DNA of 64,000 bases, taken from positions 44,468,501-44,532,500 of the forward strand of contig NC_080557.1 in NCBI RefSeq assembly GCF_030253575.1, written 5' to 3'. This DNA is from Rhododendron vialii. Taxonomy: Eukaryota > Streptophyta > Magnoliopsida > Ericales > Ericaceae. The stretch's first letter is position 1; each line of letters opens with the position of its first letter. Under the pieces are notes generated by a model that did no database searches, was not told the DNA's origin, and saw only the letters and a program-made list of their open reading frames with translations. Made by a program: the position numbers and the translations under genes. Below are positions 23,500 through 37,947 of the stretch, in pieces.

Positions 23500-23799
23500 G
23501 CATCTCCAGCCTTGACCCATTTTAAGACTCAAATTTAAAAATGGGGCAAAAACCACAAAAATCTCTCTCCAATCTTTGATCCAAACCCTTCTCCATTTTG
23601 GGTTTTACCCATTTTTTTGCCCAAATCTGAGACAACTTTTGCCTTGACCCATTTCTCCAACGGCTAGTTAGAGAGAGAGAAAGAGGGAGATGTGTAAAAT
23701 TTGGGTTTGATGGTTGGAAATGTGGCTACCCAAAATGGGTTTTTACCCAAAATTTGACTCAAATTTGAGAAAAAATATGAGTGAAGGCTGGAGATGCTC
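23500..23799. mobile_element. Harbinger-like MITE with AGCATCTCCAGCC ends
   Basis: Terminal repeats AAGCATCTCCAGCCTT and AAGGCTGGAGATGCTC flank a 300-bp AT-rich body containing opposed AAAATGGGTTTTACCC-like blocks. TTA is duplicated at 23497-23499 and 23800-23802, fitting PIF/Harbinger. Confidence 0.78.
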
Positions 23800-23923
23800 T
23801 TAGCAACTCATCCAAGAAATTGAAACCCTTTTCAAATGGGATACATGTAATTGCAGCCATTGAGCTTTAATCTACTATATATTGTCTTCGATTAAGTCTT
23901 ACCAAATCGTAACAATAATAAAA

Positions 23924-25009
23924 GGGAAATTTATAAAAATGGTCCCTCTAGTTTGCATGAGTTCTCATTTTCGTCCCTCTACTATTAATTGTATCAATTT
24001 TAACCCTATAGTTTTCATTCCATCTCAATTTCGTCCTTCTCCCTAACGCCATCCATGAAACAAACGGAATTGAAGGGCAAAATTGTCATTTTCTCTCACA
24101 GAGGGACCAAATTGAAATTTTATGCAAACCAGAGGGATTATTTTTAAAATTTTACATTTTACTTTCGTTTTTTGCAAATAAAATAAAAAAGACCATAAGT
24201 AATGTATTTGACTACTGAATTATTTTTTATTGGGTAATCAAACTATATTGGAAAATTTATATTTCATTACACATTACAAAAATATTAGAAAATGTACAAA
24301 TCAATCCCTTAGCTAATGTCTTTGTATCATGTTCTTATAATCTTCTTATTTTTTCACCCAATAAAAAAAATGTTTAAAATCCGTGTTTATTTGTTATATG
24401 AGTGATCTTATGAGTAAGTCCCAAAATAAATACACTTATACCCATATTTTAATGTATTTGATCTCTTAATATTTAATAGTGTTTCATTGCTTAATTAAAC
24501 ACAATTACAAGATTTCTAAATACTATTGAACAACTTTTTCTTTTTAATCATGTGACAAAAAAAATAACGATAGTGAAAATTCAATTGAAAAAAAAAATAC
24601 AAGACCAAGACAATTAACATAAGGGTCGTTTTTCGAATTTTCTCATATTTTTTGTGATGTATATAATAAAAACTTTACAAAATTTCAACGTATATTTTAT
24701 TATTCAATATAAAGTGAGATGAGAAATATATTATATATGATGTATTTTAAATTTATTTACAAAAACAAAAGTAAAAAACAAAATTATAGAAATAGTCTCT
24801 CTAGTTTGCATAAAATCTCAATTTAGTCCCTCTGTGAGGAGAAATGACAATTTTGTCCTCCAATTCCGTTTGTTTCATTAACGCCGTAAGCGAGAGGGAC
24901 GAAATTGAGACAGAATGCAAATTATAGGACTAAAAGTAACACAATTGATACTAGAGGGACGAAAATGAAAATTCATGCAAACTAGAGGGACCATTTATAA
25001 AAATTTCCC
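23924..25009. mobile_element. Long-TIR Mutator-like element, 9-bp TSD
   Basis: The 1086-bp element starts GGGAAATTTATAAAAATGG and ends CCATTTATAAAAATTTCCC. Arms of about 260 bp on each side are inverted copies, with shared tracts GGTCCCTCTAGTTTGCAT and CAATTTCGTCC. ATAATAAAA is duplicated exactly at 23915-23923 and 25010-25018. Long TIRs and a 9-bp duplication indicate the Mutator superfamily. The roughly 560-bp centre is very AT-rich and has no transposase. Confidence 0.88.
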
Positions 25010-25327
25010 ATAATAAAAAGATAAAAACAAGAACATAACAGGCGCTCTGGATGTCCAAAGCAGCGTCCAACACTTTTCATAAAGAAAAAAAGGGGCAGCA
25101 TTAGGCACAATGCGCATTAATTCTTATTTCATCTTGGCGCCACCTTGTAATTTAACCAGCGCCGAATATATTCGGCAACATCAATTGATATACAATATTG
25201 AGAAACACTTGAAGTAAAGCTATTCACACAAAGTCTCTCCAAATCAAAACTGAAACCCTAACCCCAGAACATAAATCCAAACAGAATATTGTGGGTTTCT
25301 ACTTCTAAGCACCATTTTCAATGGTTT
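25010..25327. other. 3' flank of the zinc-ribbon gene
   Basis: Non-coding sequence between the Mutator-like element and the stop codon of the minus-strand gene; probably its 3' UTR and downstream region. Confidence 0.4.
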
Positions 25328-26940
25328 TTACTCTTCCGATGGTTGTAAAGCTCGGATTTTTATCATGACCTTTTTGTAAGAAGTGCTCGATGAGGTGTGT
25401 GAAATAAGACCACACAGAGCGGATGATTCTCCATATCCATACCCGATGAGCATTCCACATTTACGACACAAAAGTTTAGTCTTTGAACCTTGACTACCAC
25501 AAAAAATAGGAAAACAGTTTATCTCATCAAATTGTGTAAACCGACTGAGATCAATGGAACCGAATGAGATGTAACCTTTCCCAATGGATTTGAGATACCT
25601 TGGACTTGTTCCGGTAGTGACACAACTGGAAGATGTTAATTTCAGAGGGTACCCACAAGAGCCACAACTGAAAAAAAAAAAAAATTAAAAATACGGAACT
25701 ACATTACCCTAGTTTATGTTATAATTCACTATATATCAAACAAAACTTACCAAAAAAATACAGTAAAATGTTATTCAACCTACAACATGTAATGCACAAT
25801 ATGTACACATTTCGTTCGACAATGTTGTGATAAGAGCACAACAAATACTAATCATTTAGGTTTTGCTTGGATCATGTGCGCAAGTACACTCTTGTGATAA
25901 GAGCACAACAAATACTAATCATTTAGGTTTTGCTTGGATCATGTGCGCAAGTACACTCTTACTTGTACACTATAGTCACTAGACACAAAACACCTCTCAC
26001 TCACACTTAAGAGCCTTCACTCATAACACTCGCTCACATTTTAGTGTCTCACTCATGCACACACTATGTGCACTCATCACACACTTACAAAAATGAGCTC
26101 CCATCCCATATTTCCCGTATTTATAGAGAGCAAAAGAATCTTCAAGATAAGGACAATTCTAGAACAAGAGTTCATTTGGTTTCTGTTCGATTTTCCAATC
26201 CCCTAGAAAATCCCTCCAACAAAATCGTATTCAATTACTGAAGAATCCTTGGAACAAACAATTGGCAGCCTCTTGAGTCTTTTGAATCCGAAAATTCTAC
26301 AAATAAAATAAAATAAAATATACCCTTTCTACACAAAATCTCCCCACTAATCAGCATTTTACCATATTGATCATTTCCTCTTTTGGGTACCAACTGCAAA
26401 TACTGATCAAAATGGGGCAATATAGACCTCCCAACCTTAACAATGGGAAGTGGATGTATGCAATTTTCTGCAAATAAGATAGGATCTTCATGACAAACCA
26501 TTGGAAATCAGGTTCAAACATAGCATAATTAACTAATTGGGATGATGAATTAGCACTAGCTTCAAATTAATAAGGTTGACCTGTTCAAGCATTATTATCT
26601 CTAAATTTATAATGGCTTAGATTCAAAGGGGAAACCTTAGTTCATCAGCAATGGAACCCAACAGAGGGAATTTTCAGTCTACCCCATAATCCATTAAGAT
26701 TAATTATGATGGGAAAAAAAAATCCATCCAGATTTTTTAATTCAGTAGGTAATGACAATCAAAATCTAAAACAACCCACAAGTCAACCTTAGATATGATT
26801 CATATGAATACCAAACAACCCTTAGAAAACCACAAAAAGAAGAAGAAGAGAGGGAGCTATTAAAAGTTGTTTATAAACAATATAAAGGGATAGTAGATTG
26901 AAGGGGAAGAAAACCTGTAAGAGACATCAGTTTGGGACAT
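25328..26940 (-). CDS. At4g08330-like zinc-ribbon protein (2 exons)
   Basis: Exon 1 (26915-26940) codes MSQTDVSY plus two bases of Ser9; exon 2 (25328-25667) codes the rest, giving 366 nt and 121 aa. Two CxxC pairs, C10-G-S-C13 and C76-R-K-C79, suggest a zinc ribbon. Conserved stretches are KGYISFGSIDLSRFTQ, KTKLLCRKCG and the C-terminus KIRALQPSEE. This is the plant family annotated as 'uncharacterised protein At4g08330, chloroplastic' (recalled). Its function is unknown, and I see no obvious transit peptide in the 9 residues before the first CxxC. The 1247-bp intron contains a 67-bp perfect tandem duplication. An upstream ORF sits just before the start. Confidence 0.87.
25825..25958. repeat. 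Perfect 67-bp tandem duplication
   Basis: The 67-base unit beginning TTGTGATAAGAGCACAACAA at 25825 is repeated without a gap from 25892 to 25958, with no difference visible. It lies in the intron of the zinc-ribbon gene. The absence of divergence implies a recent event. Confidence 0.92.
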
Positions 26941-26948
26941 CCTTTGAT

Positions 26949-26996
26949 TTAAATCTTCCAGTATGGTGGTTTCTCTCCTGATAACGTCAACTCCAT
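26949..26996 (-). promoter_or_regulatory. Upstream ORF (15 codons) before the zinc-ribbon gene
   Basis: On the minus strand an ATG at 26996 opens a 15-codon frame (MELTLSGEKPPYWKI) ending TAA at 26949, eight bases before the main ATG and out of frame with it. If transcription starts further upstream, in the GA/CT-rich tract at 27001-27020, this would be a uORF in the leader. Confidence 0.4.
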
Positions 26997-27000
26997 GGAG

Positions 27001-27020
27001 AGAGAGAGAGAGAGAGAGAG
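27001..27020. repeat. (GA)n microsatellite in the zinc-ribbon gene leader
   Basis: A 20-base GA run about 60 bases upstream of the gene's ATG; a second short one is at about 27073-27083. On the coding strand both are CT tracts. Confidence 0.75.
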
Positions 27021-27124
27021 GTCAACAAGTTATCACTTCTGTACTTTGGAGAAGCTGTTGAGGCTTTGAAAAAGAGAGAGAGAGGACTACCAGCCTTGAA
27101 TATATACCATATTTGTAGCTGCGG

Positions 27125-27328
27125 GAGGTGTTGTGCAGTAAGGTGCGCAGTAATGCGCACATTTTGAGTCGTCGGATTGTGCATCTAACGGATCGGATCT
27201 CATCTCGACAATCAACAATCAAGAGCCATTTATTGTCAAGATGAGATCCGAAACGTCAGATGCACGATCCAACCGCTCGGAGGTACACAGCACGGTGCTG
27301 CGCATACCACTGCACAACACCCTCCCCA
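27125..27328. mobile_element. MITE with GGTGTTGTGCA ends (copy 2)
   Basis: The ends GGAGGTGTTGTGCAGTAAGG and CCACTGCACAACACCCTCCC are inverted. Internal GGATCTCATCTC / GAGATGAGATCC-like blocks match copy 1 at 6911-7112. It is in the upstream region of the zinc-ribbon gene. Confidence 0.7.
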
Positions 27329-27439
27329 ATTCGTAGTTTCAACGTTTTCTTGGGCAGCTGGACGGCACAAGAATGTGACCCCAACCAGATTTAGCTTCAA
27401 TGGTCCAGTTTGGGGAACTGGATCATGTCACGTTTACGC

Positions 27440-27812
27440 TAGTAATTAATTTATCCGTCATAATTTTTTGGTTTTGTACTTATTCAATTTTTTTTTTACA
27501 TTTGTTAGTTTTACGCTAAATGTTTACGTGATATTGGTGAGTAAGTACGAGTTGGAAAAGTACAAAAAATTGACTTTTAAACAAGTATTTTGGAAAATAT
27601 TTAAGAAAAAATCTAAAACTTAATTTTTTGAGCTTTTCTCTGGATATTTCTCAAAATACTTAGGTAGAAGTTAAATTTTTTTACTTTTCCGATTCTTCTC
27701 GTTCTTACTCACACATATCACATAAAAAACTTTGGTGTAAAACTAATAAATGCAAAAAAAATTGAATAAAGAAAAAATCTAAAAATTATTCTACACACGT
27801 TAATCACTAGCA
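27440..27812. repeat. Long hairpin repeat (family copy C)
   Basis: The left half (about 27440-27620) and right half (about 27625-27812) are inverted copies: GCTAGTAATTAA faces TTAATCACTAGC, and TTATTCAATTTTTTTTTTAC faces a matching AAAAAAAATTGAATAA tract. It shares sequence with copies A (17167-17417) and B (21470-21710). A target duplication could not be defined. Confidence 0.65.
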
Positions 27813-28139
27813 TAAACACCGAGTACATGAGTGCACTGGTGCACTACAAATGCATAATGTGGTATCTGGACTGTCCAGAAGTATTTTTAATACCAATCAT
27901 TCTACAATCACAAACACCTACGCAAATCTAATCATATTCACATTGGGGCCCATGAACACTATACCTTCAATGTGTGCGTACCCCACCAAAATATGTGAGT
28001 GTGTGTGGTTATATAATTATTGTTTTAATAGTTCACGTTTCAAACGGATCCGAAGAACATGTAGTAGTAGGATAACTTTTGAAATATGAACCATTGATTG
28101 TAGAGATGGACAGTTCAGATCGTGTCCATCCTTTCATTA

Positions 28140-28537
28140 AAGGATCCTTGGATCGCGGGTACGACACATTTAAATGTGGTACGGGCACAAAACGTTTAAA
28201 TGTGGCACGACATGGGTACTGTTTTAGACGGGTACGATATGGAAATGGGTTGAACACAGACCACTGTACGGTCTTAGACGGGCAGGCACATCGAATACAA
28301 TTTTAATACCCAAAAAAAATATTATTTTCTTATTTTATACTATAGCATAATATTGGAGATGTACTGACATGGGCACGGCATGACACAACATGATTAAGTA
28401 AACATGCCAACATGATTAAAAATGGCACAACACATCATGATAAAGTAAACGGAACGACATAGCACAAAACGAAGCACGATTAACATGGAGCTAAATGGTT
28501 CGGGCAAGCATAACACGACCCGTTTGACACCTCTAGA
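28140..28537. mobile_element. hAT-like MITE fragment
   Basis: The right end, AACACGACCCGTTTGACACC followed by TCTAG, resembles a frequent plant hAT-MITE terminus (reverse strand AGAGGTGTCAAACGGGTCG). Subterminal GGCACGACA and ACACGAC-type motifs are repeated inside. No matching left terminus was found, so it is probably truncated. Confidence 0.45.
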
Positions 28538-28861
28538 TGAGACTTCACATTCTCTCCACCAATAAGGCAGAGTACTTTTCAGTTTTCACCCTCGTTTGGG
28601 GCAGATAAAAAACAAAATCCCTCTTTTGGGAGCACCTAGTAAATCTTCCTTTTGATGGGGTTAATAAAAGTCAGCGATTCCAATTCAATAGTACTGTGGT
28701 AGGATCTATCTACAAATAAATGAAAGCTCGAAGGTCGAATCTACAAATAAGTAAACTCTGAGGTTACAAAGTGTACTTTGTTTGCCCTAGATACAAACAG
28801 ATCCACGCCGTCAGAATCCGAACATTAATCCTGGCCGTCGATTCGCCTCGCCTTAGGATTC

Positions 28862-28953
28862 TAGGGTTTTAACATTTAAGCGCCTTTCGCAGTCCATATT
28901 GTCACTGCCCCTCTCTCTCTCTCCCCTCTCTCTCTCCCCTCTCAGCCGCACCT
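28862..28953 (+). promoter_or_regulatory. RPL5 promoter: telo-box and CT-rich leader
   Basis: TAGGGTTT at 28862-28869 is a telo-box (AAACCCTA on the other strand), a common element of plant ribosomal-protein and translation-factor promoters. A CT tract at about 28909-28953 lies directly before the ATG at 28967 and is the probable transcription start and leader. The motif is seen; the coordinated expression with other ribosomal genes is known for this gene class. Confidence 0.65.
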
Positions 28954-28966
28954 CGAGCTATCAACA

Positions 28967-31913
<2,947 letters not shown>

Positions 31914-32472
31914 ATGCAACAGTAGAAATTTGAGTGCTTCTTGTGCGCTGTCACTTGGTGTTTCTCAATTTGTCGGCTTTTTACTTCAAGAATCGCAATT
32001 TTGCTTGTTTTGTCTGCAGTTTCGGAACAAAATACAATGGAGTAGTTGGTTTTATGTTTTGACATTACAAATTCGCTGTATTAGATTTCATAATCTATTT
32101 GTTAAGACTCAAGCCCAGTCTGCTGTTTTGTTCCAATCGCTTGGTAGTATGTGCAATATCCCATGAGTTAAAGGAACAGGAATTTGGGTTTTGGCGGAAC
32201 TACAGCGTTTGCATCGTTCTTGTGGTTTGCTCTTTTTCAAAATTTTCAAGTTGTAATTGCCCTTGGTTATTCTCTCAGGTGTGCCCCCAACAGTAGTCTG
32301 ACCAGTGTTTTTGTTTGAGAACGCACTTGGGTGTCATTTTTATCTGTATGCTACTGTTTTATTTAAATAATCGTTTTTTGCTTATATTTATACTGTTAAT
32401 TCAAGTCATTCGAACAGGAGCAAGATGGCTTGAAATATCCCCTGTGCAATCGACTTTGTTAGAGTTCAATTG
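31914..32472. other. RPL5 3' region
   Basis: Sequence after the RPL5 stop. A T/A-rich stretch to about 32.3 kb is probably 3' UTR. No other gene is visible. Confidence 0.45.
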
Positions 32473-32728
32473 CTCCCTCCGTTCCAAAATGGTATTCCCT
32501 CCGATTCATTTTCTGTCTATTTTTATTATTCGTGTCATTCTTTAAACACTTATATTTCACAATTTATAATGTTTTTTATAATTTTAAAAACGTTTTATTA
32601 TAGATTTAATCGAGAATTATCAAATAAGATTTATATTGCATATTTTTGAAAATTCATATTGAAAGATGTAAGCGATTGAAAATTGACACGAATAATGAAA
32701 ATGGACAACCAAAATAGAACGGAGGGAG
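32473..32728. mobile_element. Stowaway MITE nested in an older Stowaway end
   Basis: The inner element, 32495-32728, starts TTCCCTCCGATTCATTTT and ends AACGGAGGGAG, with opposed ATTATTCGTGTCA / TGACACGAATAAT blocks and TA on both sides (32493-32494, 32729-32730). Directly before it is a second Stowaway terminus, CTCCCTCCGTTCCAAAATGG at 32473-32492, whose own body seems to resume after 32730. The right end of the outer element is not defined. Confidence 0.72.
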
Positions 32729-33422
32729 TAATTTTTTTCCGATAGCGTGCCATTTTTCAATTTCTTATATCTTTCAATGTGAATGTTGAAAACTATGAAT
32801 CTTGTTTGATAAATTTTAATTAATTCTATTAGACAATTTTCAAAATCACGTATGGAGTAAAACTTAATAAATTGAAAGATATAAGCAAATCTAAAATAGC
32901 ATTTAATCCCAAAAAGATACATTGAAAGTTTCGGATAAAATTTACAAGAAACATTTATGATTTTAACATCGGACAACTTTGCCAAAAAAAAAAAAGAAGC
33001 ATCGGGCCAAACAACTTAGAAGATGATTAGGGACGTTGAGCTGGTGAAATCAGTTTGAATTCACATATTATTAAGGGGTGTATCGAGAAATACAAACCCA
33101 AAGGTGCTTTCTTAACCACCTACTATTACTATTATGGACACTAAGATGTAGCTAAAACTGGATCACAGAAAGTATAAGCGTATTCACATGCTCTGGTGCA
33201 AAACGGGGGGAATGTGAAGGGGCAAATACAACTTCTTAAGTCCAAAGTCTTGCAATTCATGTTTACAATGAAGAAACAACCCTCTAAATGCCCGAAATGA
33301 TTCTTCCGAATTAGTTTACATCAGGTCCAAGCCATTTTGCTAGAAGATCTACACATGCACATGTTCCACGCCCTTACATCGTGTAACCCCATGAGGTGGC
33401 CTCAAAACCGGATTTGCGCCTG
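32729..33422. other. AT-rich spacer and GPN3 3' region
   Basis: Probably the remaining part of an old Stowaway to about 33.0 kb, then the 3' UTR of the minus-strand GPN3 gene. No exon seen. Confidence 0.4.
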
Positions 33423-36400
33423 CTAATCATCCTCTGGATCAAAATCCTTAACCTTGACATCTGCATCTTCTCCGTACTGAATGCAGTTATCAATTTGGGA
33501 TAAGACGTATCGTATACTGTATAGAGAGAAAAAAAGAGAAAAGGGCACAGTCAAAAACCAAAAGCACTCGAGAAACTCTAATAATACTCGTGCATTCATC
33601 TTTTGCAACTCCTACAAACTAGAACCCACAGAGCAAGGGGGAGGGCTTTTCTGGGGAGTAAATAAAGAACATAGGATTTCTTCACTGGCTCCAACTACTG
33701 AGCTGACATTGGATTCATCTTTAAGAGACACCCATTAATGTTAATATGAATCTCAACTGAACCGAAACAGAAATAAAGAATTCAACTTCTATAATCTATT
33801 TTCCCTTTCCTTTTATTTGTGCTAATAAATCCAAGCACCAAACACAGCATGCTCTGACTAATCACAAGAAGACAGGCATTTGATCAATCTGTTCAACTTG
33901 ATATTTGCCATAAACGAGGACTCTCAAAAACCAGAAATTAAAAGCTAAAACATGAACGTTTAAAGGATTTAACAACTACCCTCAATCAGTATTGATTTCA
34001 GCTAGAATCACAGGCACTCCATTTTTTGTTAAGCATAACGTTTGAACCCCATAAAGAACGAATTCAATCCAAAATGTCAGAACCAGCATATTCAGCATTG
34101 GGAACTAGCTAGCGTTTAGGGTTAAGGTATCATAAACACTAGAAAAAAATTGGCAGGTTTCTACAAAATCTGCGAAGCATGTGACTATAAACTCAGATTC
34201 ATGAAAAAGGGAATTATGCATTGGTGTATGTGAATGTATGCATGCAAAAGCATGCACACATTTGCTTAAGTGCACCGCCCACCGATGTACAAACAATACA
34301 CAAAGCCGAAAAGAGACACACATAGAGTACGTACCTGCTCTCTTTCCTTAAGTCCAAGGGCACGAAGCTTACCATGCTGTACTGATCCACCTGTTGCAAC
34401 AAAATGAGACTCTAATAAGTCACAAATTATCCTCCCCAACTATGATGAACGCTAACAACGAAGATGAGGAGAACAATGGGTACTAGCAGCCAACCATGCC
34501 TATATTATATAACCCACAGTAGACCCCTCACTGAAAAGGAGAATCTGCAAAAATAAACCCCATACTTCACAGGTAAATACATATTTTATCATTATGCTGT
34601 GTGTGCAAGTATGGCCACAAGACAAGAAACGAGGGGCTAATCTTAATTCAAGATTAGCTATTCGTGGAACCCAAAAAGATCAAGCCATTTGGGACAGAGG
34701 GAGTAATTTACGTCGTCACTCCACTCCAGTCCACACCAAATATAGGCTGGGAAAGGACACATCATCCTCCATTATCTTCCTTCTTCCATGTTCCCATGGG
34801 ATACATATCCCCCTCCTAATCCGAGGATAAACCTTGTCTCCCTGTATCATGGAATCACCGACCTTCCATACACGTGTGATCTCTTGGAAGACATTTGGGT
34901 GGAAAACACACAAAATCGGCCATAAAGTCAAAAGGGACTCATATCATGCAACTTATTATCAAATTCATATACAACGACCTAGAAATTGCAGTTAGGCTAC
35001 TTCCAGCAATAGAATTTGAAACTGCTATTTTCCCCAAAAGAGCCTTTTAAAGCAACTTCAATGTGGGATGCAACATCAGTCAACATGAAGTGGGGAAGTC
35101 CTTAGAAGAATCCATGAGGAATTGACTTGGAATAATGTTTATGACTTACTAATTCAATCAAAGCTTTGTTAAGCTTTCCAAATTGAGGAGCCATGCGTTG
35201 ATTCAACTCTGAGAGCAAAACACGAGGTTCTGGATTCAAGTAACTAGGAACGATAACCATACAAAAGGGTTAAAGGTGAAATAAAGAAGATAAATAAGTA
35301 GAAGCCGGTAGCAAAATGTGGAATGACCTACTCTTCAATTTCTCTTTTGTTCGTCACAAGATCCATTTTGGAGAGAATGTTAACATGGGGTAATTCAAGT
35401 TGAACCATTGCAGAAAGTGAAGCCATGCAACCACTTATAAACTTGGTGACGTCAGTCATGAACTATTGTAAAGAGAGAAACAACAATTATTAAACCTCAG
35501 TAAAAAGACCGCAGAGCCAGGGGCCAAATTTTAGAACTGAAATTACAAGAAATTAGGGAAGAGAAAAAATTCAAACAAACCTGTGAATCAAGCAAGTAGA
35601 CGACACAAACATTGAAGTTCTTGCGCTTCAAATGCTCCACGAAGTTTTTAAGTACGGGAACATGTGAAAAAAGCTCTATCTGGCCTACAAAGTAATTGAT
35701 GTTCTAAAGATTAAAACACACCTCCAGCAAAATGTAGAAACAAATACAGTATCTTCCAAATCCTTACAGTATGGTCACAGTACCGCTTACCCACTAAAAC
35801 TTAAATAATGTGGCATACATATGTTCTTAGTGTTTCACATATAGGGTTGAAGATGGAAATGATCTGGTTAACTCTAAATAAACCAACACAAACTTGCATA
35901 ACTAATTCTGTCATCAGTAGAAACTAGCCACAACACAGAGCGAGGTATTACTTTCATTGTACATTAGTAATTAACTAGAAGGACCAAAGCATCAGAACCC
36001 ATCATGTTCATGTGCACGTGTAGAAGTCCTTGGATGGGCTTTCAACTGTCTAGCTCTCACCTACTAACGTAACTCAACTAGTAAATGAATCTAAATTAGG
36101 GCCTTCCATGTTGTAATGGACAACTACAGACACTAATTTCCCTTCTCACCATCGTCAATTTCATTTTGACATAGAAAATGAATAACATAGCTGAGGTAAA
36201 ATACCCGGGCAGTCAAAAATCAAGTAATCATCGTCCAAGTAGTTGTCCAATTCCTCTGTAAGCCAATCATCCAGATTTTCTTCAAGGTGCCTAATGTCGA
36301 GATTTAAGGTAAACTTGGATTCCCACTATTGGATGGACAAGAAAAAAGTTATTTTACAAAGTACGCTGACAATTTATGCCTCTCCCAATCGACAACACAA

Positions 36401-36992
36401 ACAGATGAGAAAAGTAAATGATTTGGAAACCAAAACACAAAGGATACTCCATGCAATACATAAGGCCACCGTTTGGACCCAATCCAAGCTCTTCCATAAC
36501 ATCATCCAAAGAAATGAGTTCCCTGATATCTGCAATAAAACAAACACTTGATTGGTCTAAAACCAAAGGAGGAGCTGAAACAATCAAACTTTCAATGGAA
36601 TCATATGGGGATAAAAGAGTGAACTCTCTTTACCCATGGCTACGGGATAATCGAAATTTTCGGCAGCAGGATCTAAGTTCACGATATGGATTGTTCGCCT
36701 CATCGTTTCACAGTGTTGAAACAAACTAGAGCAGTATGTAGACTGGAGAAGCAATAATTATGCAGATAGTCAGTACAGTAAATCGCAGAAACAACATGGG
36801 AAACGACTGATAAAAGGACATTCTAGTTAAATGGCCATCTGCAAACCCAGACAAAAAGTCTAATAAAGCTGAAATTCTTATGGCAAAGAAATAAATCAAA
36901 AGTCAAGTGGATAAAACAATCAAGAGATGTAAAATCCAAAAAATCACCTTGCCACTGCCTGCAGGGCCAATAACTAGCTGTGCGTAACCCAT
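33423..36992 (-). CDS. GPN3: GPN-loop GTPase 3 (9 coding exons)
   Basis: Minus-strand exons, 5' to 3': 36948-36992, 36634-36742, 36448-36529, 36205-36290, 35581-35684, 35332-35462, 35150-35243, 34335-34390, 33423-33516; total 801 nt, 266 aa. GPN GTPases assist assembly and nuclear import of RNA polymerase II. The P-loop GPAGSGKST is at 9-17 (split by intron 1), the family-defining GPN at 69-71 (LGLGPNGGL), DCPGQIE at 105-111, and the G4-like LSKMD at 172-176. An acidic C-terminus DFDPEDD follows. Motifs such as YCMEHLE and [15 protein letters not shown] fit GPN3 rather than GPN1/2. Intron 3 (36291-36447) has a U12-type donor GTATCCTTTG. A LINE is inserted about 650 bp upstream of the ATG, probably within the leader or promoter. 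Confidence 0.94.
34687..34703. mobile_element. Stowaway terminus fragment in GPN3 intron 7
   Basis: ATTTGGGACAGAGGGAG followed by TA matches a right-hand Stowaway terminus. No left end was found within a few hundred bases, so it is a remnant. Confidence 0.35.
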
Positions 36993-37645
36993 TTAGGCCT
37001 CAGTTGAATAACTTAATAACCTCAAGAACTGCAACAAAAGCATACGCAGCACACCAAATACCAGCCACGAACAACAAACTCAGTACACCAGAGTAAGCCA
37101 TAAGCACTGACAAGAGAGGAACAAGAACATAACAGTAGTTGTATTTCCATCACAACAAAAAGAAGGTATCACATTACATTCCTATATCGTATTACAATAC
37201 TAAAATTTGTTTAAGCAACACAAACCCACCATTCATTTAGCACTTCTTACTCAATGCCATGATTCATCACCATCCAACCCCCCACCCACAAACTAGCCCT
37301 CTATGCTGTTAAAAAAAAAAGAGAAAGAAAGAAAGAAAGAAGAAAAATATAGGGAAAAAGGTTTAATGTATGCATTATATGGACAGAAGGCAACCGACCG
37401 GTCAGTGGGTAAATATCCCTTTCAACTGCACTCACAATTAAAACCCTAGACCACAATACTAACTATTATAACCAGTAAGAGCATCTCATGTAATTGGCTT
37501 CATACTAATACTGTACTCCAATCAAACTCCTCAGTACAGTGTATTTGACAAGCAATTGAGTTGATCCCCTCGTTCTCACATATCCTTTGTGCTTTACAGA
37601 ATATTAGAAAAACACAAAGAAGCGAAAATCAAGAGTTGTTATTCA
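36993..37645. other. GPN3 5' leader / upstream flank
   Basis: On the minus strand a possible 3' splice site (TTGCAG, just above 37029) precedes a short leader and the ATG, so an upstream non-coding exon is likely. The rest is AT-rich with an AAAG-type purine run near 37313-37340. The LINE begins at the far end. Confidence 0.4.
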
Positions 37646-37947
37646 CCTTGTATTAACGGAATACTATTAGGAGAGAATGGCGATTTGGCTCCTGTCTCGA
37701 TCGTCTACTCCCTCCTTCCATCCTCTGATCTGATTGTGTTTTCTGGTTAGTTTCTACTTCTGTTTTCATGGATTTGTTACGGGATTTTCCTGTTTTTAAT
37801 TCTCGGAATGGTTCAGCTAGCCCTAAGATTCGTTCTGCTTCGAACTTAGGGTTCTCGCTGACTTTGTTGAAACGTGATAATCTAGTGTCTAATTCTAAGA
37901 ATTCTGGTCTTATTCTTGGATCTTAGGCTGTGATTCATCAAGATAAG

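Noticed and set aside
23500..25009. Possible CRISPR-like or tandem regulatory array
   Set aside because: Repeats are a few inverted arms belonging to two DNA transposons with target duplications, not regularly spaced direct repeats.
32620..32985. Open frame of 121 codons, minus strand
   Set aside because: It covers Stowaway sequence and AT-rich spacer; composition is unlike a protein and it crosses repeat ends.
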